From: Phoronis australis
Lineage: Eukaryota > Phoronida > Phoronidae
Direction: 5' to 3'
Assembly (NCBI GenBank): GCA_002633005.1
Contig: NMRA01000131.1
Coordinates: 299,798-363,797, forward strand
DNA: 64,000 bases
Shown here: positions 21,815 through 33,100 of the stretch, in pieces
Layout: each line of letters opens with the position of its first letter
Numbering within the stretch: position 1 is the first letter of the stretch
Position numbers and translations under genes: made by a program
The notes under the pieces: model-generated
Database searches by the model: none
What the model was told of the DNA's origin: nothing
Seen by the model: only the letters and a program-made list of their open reading frames with translations

Positions 21815-22952
21815 CACAGGCGCTTGGGTTTATCTGTTCCTCGATCGCAAATGACGTCACTCAATAATATATATATATATAAGAAAACATAAAGGTTGGA
21901 CACTTAAGCTTTGCCAAGCTGAGGCTCCCAACTTCAACCGCCCAAAATCAAAATAAAATCTGCGTGCACCTCCCTCAGTCTGGTGTTGCATAAACCTTCG
22001 AAGCCTTATCTTTCCTAGATCCCATTAACTGTCTTCGTGAGTGGTGAATTGGCGATGGAATTTCCAAAACAATCTCAAAACTCTGAATTCAAGGACCTGA
22101 AATAGTAAACATGGCGGATTTCAGTTGTGCTTCAACTTGTACGCCTGTCGTAGTTGAAACTTCGAGTTTGAGCAAGCAACCTATATTTCAAATTCATTAA
22201 TTCTAATCCAAAACTCAACTAATTGAGAATGTTAAGTTAGTGTTTTAATGATTATTTGTAACTTTATTCCACTGACGGCTCATTTTAGCCCTTAACTTAG
22301 AATTTTATTACATAAACTGGCGTATCTTGTTTCTCATCTTGACATCACACACTTTTTTGATTGAAGCACAACATACACTCGGCCAGGAAACGCAGTCCGT
22401 GCAAGTATTACAATGCGCGTGGCCGACGAGTTAACTCAATGGTTTTGGCCAAAAGTAAAACCTTCATAAGAAATCACAGTACACAAAAACTTTGCATATC
22501 AATACAGTATCAGGATAATTTATATTTGACACAAATATGTGAGTAATTACATTTATTTGGCAATAAAGTGCTCTCTGCTTCTCATGATCAAGTAGTCGAG
22601 GGATTGACGATGAAAGACGCGCGAAATTAGACTTTCGGATTTAGCTCGGGAGCGTCCGTCAAAAACCCGGATGTGCGAAGACCGTCTGCCATGACATCAC
22701 GGAATCACTTCCTTGAATTTGTGATTTTGGCATTCTTTGTCCCCAAATCACCACTCGAAGGCAATTTGAAGAGATCGAATGAAAGAAAGTATTCTAAGAG
22801 TTGTCCGATGCTAGTTTCGTAGAGTTCCATGCACATTTGAGAGGAAAATTCTGAGCAAACATATTTCGAGTGTCCAACCTTTATGTTTTCTTATATGTAT
22901 TATTGAGTGACTTCGTTTGCGATCGAGGAACAGATAAACCCAAGCGCCTGTG
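21815..22952. mobile_element. Non-autonomous hAT element with exact 8-bp target duplication
   Basis: GTTTAACG is repeated exactly at 21807-21814 and 22953-22960. The element begins CACAGGCGC and ends GCGCCTGTG. The inverted repeat runs about 85-90 bp inwards with few changes (shared GGGTTTATCTGTTCCTCGAT, AAGAAAACATAAAGGTTGG). At 1138 bp the interior has no transposase frame, so it depends on another element. An 8-bp duplication with CA..TG ends fits hAT. Confidence 0.85.
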
Positions 22953-23329
22953 GTTTAACGGCAGTCTGTCTGCCTCCGACATCTTCTTTGTTTGTCGTGT
23001 GCCGCTTGACTTTGCGCAATGGGGCGGAGCTCGATGGGTCAATTACTTACTATTCAATCTAGACAACTATGACATGCACTTTAAAGGCTACTCACCTGAT
23101 TGTAGCACTCATGATGGACTAGTTACCTGCATCAGAAAAGACTTCTGTGTATAGAAAGGTATTTCATACAATTTTAAAACTTTGAGTGCTCACTTGCTCA
23201 TATCAAAATACACAACATACACCTGTATACACTAATAGAAGCTAATAGGCCGTGGTAGACTCATAGTAAAGTAAAGTAAGTTAAGACTGTAACCACGGCT
23301 AGAATGAACATCATTGGACAATGTGAGAT

Positions 23330-23620
23330 ATTTCGACCGGCAAAGTGCCGTCTTGACCAAGGCTCTCGGGGTGCCGTTGTTGCCGTCTGGACGAGTCTAT
23401 GCTCGTTTTTAAGAGGTGGTTGTAAAACCGGGGAAGTTGGTATCGTCCACCATCTCTGTTCAGGTTGAACTCCTGTCTGTATATGGACTCTTGTTACTCC
23501 TCTCTCTAACCAACTGGAGTGAGAATCTAAAATTCTCACGTTATCCCAGTCAATAACATGGCCGGTATCTAGAGAATACGACACAACCGGTGACTTAGTG
23601 CAACTAGGTTGTCTATTTTC
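23330..23620 (-). pseudogene. Penelope-like element, C-terminal fragment
   Basis: The minus-strand frame reads DTGHVIDWDNVRILD followed by SSWLERGVTRVHIQTG. This resembles the conserved tail of Penelope-like retroelement endonucleases (TGH.IDW..V.IL, then W..R...E..HI). The expected Glu of the last motif and the upstream GIY-YIG and RT parts are missing. Confidence 0.5.
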
Positions 23621-23675
23621 TGCGTAGACGGGTTCCTAGGTGGCAAATGGATTCCCTGATGAGGCAGTATATAGA

Positions 23676-23776
23676 TAATTAGATAGATAGATAGGTAGGT
23701 AGGTAGGTAGGTAGGTGGGTGGGTAGATAGGTAGGTAGGTAGATAGGTAGATAGGTAGGTAGGTAGATAGATAAGT
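23676..23776. repeat. TAGA/TAGG tetranucleotide microsatellite
   Basis: About 100 bp of alternating TAGA and TAGG (TGGG at two places) directly beside the Penelope-like fragment. Confidence 0.95.
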
Positions 23777-23779
23777 TTA

Positions 23780-24450
23780 TTAAGCCATTCATAATACAAA
23801 TAGCAATGCATCAACGCAAGTCGTTCCTACTTGCTAAGCGCAACTTCAAGTGGCAAGAGTGGGACTTGTAGTAGTCGAAGGTATACAACTAATCTAAGGT
23901 TTTTGTAAGTCATTGATTACTTTAGCAACATCAAAACAAGACAAGGAGACTTTCAAAAGCCTAAGGAGCCGCTGTTAGTCAAAATAAACTAAGTTTTCGT
24001 TTCAACAATTTATCACACCACATGAGCGAAACATCAACCCGTGTTGAGTATCAACAAAATGATTATATATCTATGTAAAATGTGTACGCGTACAGGGGTC
24101 ATATATCTAGGGATTGCCATATAAACTACCGATACAATAATGAAAGACACTAAAGTGAGGTATAGATTAAGACTGACTGATATAACCTCAACTGTATTTT
24201 GTTTGGCACAACAAAGGAAAACAAACGAATGAATACGTTATGCATTATATTATACTATAATAAAAACCACATTACAAAGTAAAAAAGAACTGAAAATAAA
24301 GAATAAAAAAGGCTAGGAAGGCATCACTATATGATTGAAATTCATTACACAGTGCAGGGAAACAAGAACTAGGGATGATAGGTAAGACACATCTCTCTAA
24401 TACTTTTAAACTTTTAAAGCTTTAGCAATGCTGAGATGCACAGATTCTGC
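23780..24450. other. No recognised gene
   Basis: A/T-rich sequence without motif. Possibly the 3' untranslated part of the minus-strand LINE that follows. Confidence 0.4.
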
Positions 24451-26620
24451 AGTTTGATATTGAGCAATTTTCTGAACAGTTTTGTAACAGGTGAGTTTTT
24501 GCGGCTGAGGAGAAGGCGTGATTGGAGTAGGTAAATGTCTTTTCAATTATGTGGAATAATATAACAATAAATAAATTCTGGGAGAAATTTTCGGAGGCTC
24601 TTGGCTCTAGTGAGTAGTATTGGTAATCATGGGTTGAACTGTGGAAGTGTTACACAAAAATCGGCGTATCTTGAGGGGACATTTCTTTGTCATTTGGATG
24701 AATCAAAATTGATATCATGAAAACATGAGTAAAATGGTGTAAGAACTCATTACAAGACTTATAGAAAAACTCTAGACAGGAAATATGAAAAATGTCGTTC
24801 AAGGAAAGAATATTCAATTATCGAAATACCGGTCAGTATGAACTAGGAAGTATGATGAGGTGATATTTCGAACAGCACGTTTCTCTAATACTTGTATTCG
24901 ACGGCAGTTGTGGAAACCCCAGCATGTTACAGCATAAGTAAGGGGTGATAAAATGAGAGCTTTATGAATCAAAAGATACACATGTTGAGGAAACGTTCAT
25001 TTTAACTTGTGCAGTACATCACGTATTTTAGCAGTCTTGTTTGCTATCTCTTGTATATGTTTGTTCCAAGATAGGTGTCTGTCTAGATGTAATCCCAAAA
25101 ACTTGAATGTTTCGACATTATGTATATCAAGTGAAGTGCATAGATGTAGGTCATTTACATATACCAGAAAAAGTAAGGGTCCCAGTATGGAACTTTGCGG
25201 AACACGAGTTGGCAGATTCTTTTTTGTCAACTGAACAGATACGAATTATATTCTATTTGATAAATAACTTATGAACTACTGGATTTCATTTCTGCGAATA
25301 CCGTAGTATTTTAATTTCCGTAGAAGAATTGTGTGATCAATGGTGTCAAATACCTTTGAGAGACCGATAAATGTTGTCAAAGGATTTTGACCTCTGACTA
25401 GAAAAGTATGTATTTTGTCAATAAGTTCAAGAGCAGCAAGCTCAATAGAAAAATTCGCGAAAACCACATTGATGCTTGTAGAGAATTATAGCTTTATTTA
25501 GAAACGTATTTAACTGCTCATGCACAATTTTATCAAATAATTAGAAATGGACGGTAGAATGGACATTGGACGATATCTGGATAGAACAGAGTCATCAAGA
25601 TCATTTCCTTTGAAGACTGGAATAACTAAATTTTAAGTTGATAAGGAAAGACTCCTTGCTTAAGCGATTCATTGATAAGAAAAGTAAGTGCAGGTGAAAG
25701 TTCGGCGGTACAAACTTTTATGAGTGCATTTGATATAATGCAGTGTGTTTTAAATAATTGATTGAACTGTCTACTTTGTGTTCATCAGTGTGTAAAAAAT
25801 TGAACATATGAGGCGATGGCGTGTTTAAAAATTCAATGATAGACGTATCAGTCCGTAGCATATGTGAAGCACATTTTGGCCAAATGTTAATTAAGAAGTC
25901 GTCAAATTCATTAGCAATGCCAGTTTACTTAGGAGTGTGCAACCTGTTTGAGATTTAATAATGGAAGGTGCTTTAATACCAGAGTTACTAAGAACAGACT
26001 AAATAATCTGCCACGTCTTCCTTATGACGTTTTTAAATTTGGTATATTCGTTATGATAGTACATATGTTTAGCAGATGTTATTGTGATTTTTAATAATGT
26101 GCGGTATAATTAAAATTATTCCATATTGCGCCAAAGTTGTGACTGTGTTTAGGTGAGGAGGTAAGTTGTCTATATACGATTTGTCTTAAAATTATATTGA
26201 ATTCAGAATGCCACTTGTTATCCATGCATTTAGTTTATGTTGGTATTTGTTGATTTCTTTGGTTTTGGAGGGGAAGTGTTTGTTCATTAAATCAGTTTTA
26301 TCGTAATCTATTTTGCCCGGGGTACGCCACGAGCTATGTTGCAGAGTAAAACAAGAGGAAGATTGCGAATAATGTCATTTATTATGACGCAAATAGAAAG
26401 AACTAAATAAGACTCTGCAAGATGAGCATGGAAAAACGCCATGATGGCAGTATGGGAATACTGACATCGCCAATCAGTTAAAGTTTGAGAGAAAATGTTG
26501 TAATTTGTGTTAACGTCGTTACCCTCATTGAGTATGGCTTGGTCATTTATTAAGTTAAGTTCTTCTTTGAGATCATGTATTGACCGTTCATTCATTGGAG
26601 TATTGAACGAGTCAATACAA
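24450..26620 (-). pseudogene. LINE (Jockey/CR1-like), decayed, minus strand
   Basis: Reading from 26,620 down: end of the endonuclease-RT linker (NTNYNIFSQTLTD; KYQHKLNAWITSGILNSI near 26,230), RT palm (PLTTFIGLSKVFDTIDHTIL at about 25,370), RVPQSSILGPLLFLVYVNDL near 25,190, then FKFLGLHLDRHLSWNKHI and, by 24,900, IHKALILSPLTYAVTCWG. The segment with the YADD box is deleted between NDL and FKFLG. Many frameshifts; non-functional. The motif set is that of APE-type LINEs of the Jockey/CR1 group; the exact clade is not resolved. Confidence 0.7.
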
Positions 26621-28110
26621 ACTGATGCAGTATGCAGATGATACGGTAATCTTTAGATGGCTCGAAGCAGTCTCTGCGGAAAACACTTCACATTTTAAAC
26701 CATTTGGCAAAATATTATGGTCTAAAGCCTAATCTGGAAAAAACAATTTGTATTTGGATAGGTTCTATGAAGGGTAGCTATCAAAAAATGTGCTGTGACG
26801 TAGAACTGAAATAGGCAACATTAGAATTCACTTTACTGGGTATTCAATTCTCCAGTGATTGAAATAAAATTCCCGACATTAATTTTAACAGCAAGCTTGG
26901 TGAAATAGAGAAGGCTATAGACATGTGGGAAAAAACTTGACACTTTTTGGAAGAATAACAGTTGTGAAATCGATAATTATGCAAAAACTCATTCATCTTT
27001 TTACAAGTCTCCCGTCCCCTTCACAGGCCTTCCTGGAGCAGCTGAACAAAATGTTCTACTGTTTTATATGGACAGGTGAAACGCAAAAAATATGTCGTAA
27101 GATTATGGCTCAAGAGTACAATGTTGGTAGAGCTAGAATGATTGACGTCAGTTCTTTTATGAAAGCCATTAAATTAACTAGGTTTCGTAGACTACTTTGT
27201 CAAAGTACTACAAGTCCATGGGCAGTTTTAGCAAATGGTCTGTTATCAAGAGGATTTCTGTTTTACAAAGATGTCCCAAATGACTTCTAATATATTTTGG
27301 AAAGAGGTCTTTCAATGTGTCCATGAGTTCAGATTGTTAGTTCCTGAAAACGATGGTATTCATCACCTCTATGGTTTAATTCGAATATACTGATAGATAA
27401 CAAGCCTGTTTTCTATTAAAGGTGGTATCAAAAAGACATAACTCATGTACACAACTTACTTCAAGTAACTCTATTTTACGGTCTACGAAACTCATTATAT
27501 GCTAACTGGAGTCATCTTAAAGAGGGAAAGCATCAAGTAATTTTACCGCGTCGTCCACGATACATTGAAGGAGTAGATAAAATTTACCACGCTATTGTCT
27601 CTCAGAAGTTGTGCAAAAACAAAGTGTCCAATGAAATGGAGTAAATAATTAAATCTCCCTGATACTGCAGAAAGGTGGTACATTGTTTTTTTACATATAT
27701 TCATTCACCGAAGATGTTTCTCTGAGATGGTTACAGTTTAGGCTGGTTCATAGAATTATAAGCTGTAACGAATTTTTTATACAAAGATTGGCGTAATTGA
27801 TAGCTCACTGTGCACTATTTGCTTAAATGAAATTGAATCTATTGTCCTTGTGTACTGGTCTTGTAACATTACTCAGCAGTTTTGGACTAATGTAAATAAT
27901 AGGTTCGAAGATGTTGTTGGACATAATTTAGAACTGTCTATACAATCAGTTTTGTTTGGTATTCAGGTGGAAGCAGTTTTACAAAGTATGGTTCTTTGCT
28001 TCGGCAAGTACCGCATTTATAAACAAAGATTAAAGTGCAAATATCCCTGCCTTGCAATGTTTAAAAAGGAAGTTGCATTGTACATCTCCACTGAACGGGA
28101 ATAACGGGCA
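26621..28110 (+). pseudogene. LINE (L1/Tx1-like), 5'-truncated, plus strand
   Basis: Starts abruptly at the RT active site (MQYADDTVIF, 26,630) and continues through SGKNNLYLDR-type decay to KNLTLFGRITVVKSIIMQKL (26,930), FYCFIWTGETQKICRKIMAQ and FMKAIKLTRFRRLL. The LFGRI.V.KS and F.WTG motifs mark L1/Tx1-type ORF2 C-termini. Frameshifts and stops occur throughout. It abuts the opposite-strand LINE at 26,620 and ends just before a TA/CA microsatellite. Confidence 0.7.
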
Positions 28111-28149
28111 TCAAACTAGTTATCAAAATACGGGCACGTCATCAGACTA

Positions 28150-28179
28150 TTGCCTGTATATGTTTATATATGTATATAT

Positions 28180-28211
<32 letters not shown>

Positions 28212-28326
28212 GTGTATGTGTATATATATATATATATGTATATATATGTATATACATACATACATACGTACATACATACATACATACATACATGCGTACA
28301 TACATATGTGTGTGTGTGTGTGTGGG
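28150..28326. repeat. TA/CA/TACA microsatellite
   Basis: TATA, CATA, TACATACA and GTGTGTGT blocks. Open frames of Tyr/Ile/Thr/Cys across it are artefacts of the repeat. Confidence 0.95.
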
Positions 28327-29099
28327 TGTCACCATAGAATACAAACCATTTCTCAATATTCACAGACGAAAACAAATGAAAATAAATGAGCTGAAGTGAG
28401 AACAATGGCCGAATAAACAAATGTTCAGCTGGGCTGTTCAAAGAAAGTAAGTTTAAGTGTCCATCTTTATATTATTAGGATTTTTCTGTACAATTAAAAT
28501 CATCAACTGAATACAAATAAAACGTCGCAAACAACCCATTGTTTATATTGTAATTGAGATGTACCCCGTCTGCATGTATTTCAATGGAGTATCTGGTATT
28601 CAATGAATAATCCGCCCGTTTGTTGACTTTAGAATACATGCAAATTCTACACTGAGCTCGACGAACATTCTATTGCTACACCGGTAATTCAGAAAAAATA
28701 ATACATTTGTTTATCAAATCAGTGATTAAAATATGTCTTCACGTGAAATGGAAGTTGGTGACATTAACATATTTATATACATTTACCTGAACTCCTACAG
28801 AGTCCCAACTGAACTCCTACAGAGTCCCAACTGCATACACTGTAATGTAATAGCAAAATAACAATGCTTTGAACTCATGGTTTTGAATGCATCAATTTTC
28901 TTCCATGATCATATTACTGAAATCTTGTGTATTTTGAGCCGAATTTAAAGCTTCAAAACAACGAATTAAAAAACTCAAAAGATTGATTTTAAAGCATCAA
29001 TATTACACATTTCATCAATAACCTACTTACTTTAAAACAGAAAATATCAAAATCTAAAGGCCACTGGCACTGCACAAAACCAAGGTGTTATAGTCCCAA
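28327..29099. other. No recognised gene; likely includes the 3' UTR of the sodium channel
   Basis: A/T-rich, downstream of the sodium channel stop on the minus strand. Contains a 23-bp tandem duplication (ACTCCTACAGAGTCCCAACT, two copies, 28,790-28,835). No clear poly(A) signal was chosen. Confidence 0.5.
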
Positions 29100-30136
29100 C
29101 TAGGCAACTACACCGCTCTCTGGATGTAATTCAATTGTCCTCGACTCCGTCTCACTGGGGGAAGACTCACACTCCACTCTCACTTCTATAGACACTCTCC
29201 CATCACACTGAGAAGGATTCACAACCCTCCTCCGTGATACGAATTGTCTCCAAGCTCTCTGGATTATTCTAGCATTCCATATATGACGCTGTCTCTCCTT
29301 TAGAGAGCTAATGATCACATAATCCTCTCCGCGGTGCATGGACTCTACCTGATTAATACCCATGGACGAAACATCAACAGTTCCAAGAATTTTCTTCGTT
29401 AGTGCGTCCAGAATGTCTTTGCAATGAAGCTTGTCTCCTTCGCATATCGGTATATCCATGTTCACTAACGTTATCCAATTGGGTAAACACACTTGAAGTG
29501 GCTCTTCCAAACTGTCCACGAAGCTGCAAAGTTCATTCACTTGAATGTAATGTGTGGCTAATGGGTCATACTTTTCCCATTTCTCATAATAAACATCGAA
29601 GTCGTCTTGCGTAAGACCCTGCTTATAGTCCTCAGTTGCTTGACTAAAGTTCTCTAAGATCACTGCGATGTACATGTTGATGATCACCAGAAACGTAATT
29701 AGCAGATACGAGACAAGGTAAAATATAGCCAATCCTGGGGTTCCACAGTTTTCATCTTTAGCGCATTCTTCGGGCTGTGTCAGAGCCGCAAGCACGTTAT
29801 TCCATCCGGCCGAGGTGGATACCATGAACAGTGTTATCATGCTGCGGAAAAAGGTCTGGAAATTGAGAGTCTTGTCGAAGTTGACCGAAGGCATGGGTTT
29901 AACGTGCATAAAGAATGACATGCCGAACGTGGCGTAGATGAACATCACGAGGCAAAGCAACAAGGCGATGTTGAACAGGGCCGGGATAGACACAATCAGG
30001 GAAAAGAGAAGAGTCCTTATGCCCTTGGCGGACTTGATCAGTCGCAAAACTCGGCCTACTCGAAACACCCGAACGACACGCAGCATGGTTGGGGAGATTG
30101 GGAGATACTTCGACAGGATGTCCTTTAAGGCAGACG
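29100..30136 (-). CDS. Nav last exon: domain IV S4-S6, filter Ala, C-terminus
   Basis: Acceptor ATAATTTACAG, stop TAG at 29100-29102. Reads S4 [21 protein letters not shown]5 [20 protein letters not shown], filter [16 protein letters not shown]6 [20 protein letters not shown], an EF-like region ([17 protein letters not shown]) and IQ motif [15 protein letters not shown]. The residue after AGW is Asn where most channels have Asp. Confidence 0.98.
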
Positions 30137-33100
30137 CTGTAAATTATAAATCATCGGTGACTTTCACAGAGACATTGTACACAAAACGGTCAATTAACTT
30201 GTTTTTCTCTAACTACTTAAAATTGTTTAGGATAGCGTAGTAGACACTTTGAAAAAAACATTTTCTGTAAGCGAAAGCTATTCCAACTATTCAAAGGCAC
30301 GTCAAAAACGGTATCTGCAATCAAAAAGTTTGAATTCTTTGAAATAACGTGAAAATAATGCGTTGCTTTCCGTGGATTTCCGAAAGAACTCCAGGAAGGA
30401 CTTTCAATGAACGATGCCGACAAGAGCAGATCGGGTCCATTAACACTAGCTAGAAACAATTCTATGGCCGTGTCTCTAAATTCCACCCACTATCCTCAAA
30501 ACCTCAGTCTCTGACCAAACAAACCCGCCTTAAATTTCCAAAACCCGCGCAACTGAACTTCACACACGTGTCGGACTCAAAGTAGTAATGAGAAATCTGG
30601 TCCTGTAATGTAAGGAGCATTTCCCGCGTGTCTGGGTATTTGTACCATGAGTTGGATAGGACAACAAAGCCAGTTGTAAATGGACCCGCATTGGTCCAGT
30701 CGGTTTTGGTCACTTCGACCCTGCCTCCAAAAATAGCCCTAAAAGTTTTTAATGAAAGAAGTGCTAACACTGCTTTGAAAACTTCTGCTACAGCCTGCAA
30801 CAACCCCATTAGCCATTTAAAATTCATTATAAGAACTTTTAACTTTAATACATCTTTACTACTCTACGATATGTTTGGCGACGCTCTTGTTGTTAAGTGA
30901 GCAATTTGCAATACTTCAGATGAATAATTGTGAAAACCTTTCCTTCATGTACTAGACATGCAATGCGATCCCAAATTGTAAAAAATGAAAAATACACGCT
31001 GAACTCAAGTTTTGTAGGTTTGCGAAGTCTCTGTGCCATCATAATTAATATTTAACCTGTAGAAAAGGCTAAATTCGGGCTGTTCAAAACTGATTTCAAG
31101 CTCACACTAAGCAAATGTTTAGTGCCACCTACACCTGTAAGGTAGCTAGGCAATTTGCAGAACGCTCGTGGTTTTGTGTAATCGTGCCATGCTATCAAGG
31201 AACACGTCCCAGCACTGACTGGGCTAAAATCAAATTTCGTACTTATTATTGAGATTACGACAACGACGAAATCGAACACATTCCACGGTTGGACGAAGTA
31301 GTGCCATCGCAAAGCGAAGATCTTCAATGCACTTTCCAAGGCGAAGATTGTTACAAAGACGTAGTTTGTGTACTCGAGGATTTTACTAAGCTTGGCAGGC
31401 TGTTGCGCATGGTCAATGCACATGGTGACCACATTGAGCATGATGCAGACCATGATGAAGACATCAAACTTTTGACTCGTCACAAAGTCAAACACCAGTG
31501 CTTGAAGTCGTAACTAAAATAAAGAGCTATGAGATAGAGGTGTAAAATCAGCTTTTTTACATTATCAATTATCTTTACTGGTCACACAGCTTAAAACTTG
31601 GCATTACGTACAGGATATTTCTGACAACAAGACTCGGAATCAGCATTTTACCTTCAAGTACCCGTGTTCATACCGTAGCAAAACAGAAAGGTACATCCAT
31701 GGCAAAGCAATTGCATTGACCTGTATTTGACCTCACTTTTGTCAATGTAAGCTCCAATCCCCCTTTTGAAAGTGAAGGCCTGTGACATGGCTCTGATTTG
31801 TGAATCGTATGGAAATCATACACTCAGTCGTTCTTGGGAACTGATTTTCAATCAGTTGTTAGTGGCAATATCTTTTAACTCCCAGTCGTATTTTACTTAT
31901 CATATTTAGCCATTTTCTTACGCCATTTGTTCCTGTGTCATAACAATGGCTGCAATGACATTTTCACAACTCGACAGGAATTCGAGAGGTGTGTTGCCAT
32001 GGGGCAACTTCATAAACAACCAACAACATCTGAGCTCTGTGGGTGTGATGTGGGCTATGAGGACCACTGGCACTGAAACGGAGCATCGCATTGAACCCCG
32101 TGTGACAAAAAGATGCTTTAGTTTATCATTCTGTAACCTTTCGTTAACGTATGCATCATAGTCCTAGGCCCATTCGTACAAAATTGCTAAAACGTGATGG
32201 TTTCGCTAGACAGTCAGTTTTCACGGAGACAGATTTTTAAACGAAACTGTCTTGGGAGTTGACCACACCACCTAAGAGTACAGTTAAGCTCATAGACAGG
32301 AATTGGCCCATGACCCGGTATAAGCATAGCAGTCCCGTTCATCATGTTCTTGCGGACCGTGCAAGCCGTTGGGCTAAAGACTCTAACATTTGAGACCGTT
32401 GGGTCGATTTTCATCAAATCGTATGCTTGTAGTTTTGCACATATTCCAGTAATGTCAATTCCGGAGTATTTTGTAGTTAAAATAAAAACCACCTAATTCC
32501 TGTTGATATTTCTTTTATTTTTCCCATTTGGAAGTATTTTGCATTTGATATACCAAGGTCCCATACCCGCCAATGACCATGCAGGTTTTTTTCAGAATCA
32601 CCTTCCACACAATAATATTTATGGCACACCCCCGAACTCACGTTAGGACGAGGAATGGCTTTTTGCGGGGCTCCTTGTTCCATCTTTTTCATGGCGGCAT
32701 AATATTTTTTCTGATCTTCAGTCATGAAGAGCTCCAAAGATCCAGATCCTGCGTATATATATGACAGAGCAATGAGGCCATTAGTCGTCACTTGTGTCAG
32801 AAAAAATCGAAAGACATTTCCATGGTCAGTGTAATTTTGAAAAATGATAGTACATGTAATGGTACTAAACTGCTTTTCAAGTCTGCTAAACGGGCAAGCG
32901 TGACCTACACTTTAGGCGATTTTCCCGAGAACTGTAGGGAAAAGTTATCGACCAAGAACCGTAATATCCATTCTGTAACACTCAAGTGATAGAGACACCA
33001 CGTGTGCATCACTGGCAAGGGATTGGTTAAAATCACGTACACTAGCTCAAGTATGATTTTGAAGCAGATCACATGCAGGGTGAAAGAATGGATAGTTATA

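Noticed and set aside
28052-28441. Four overlapping frames rich in Tyr, Ile and Thr.
   Set aside because: They are translations of the TA/CA microsatellite.
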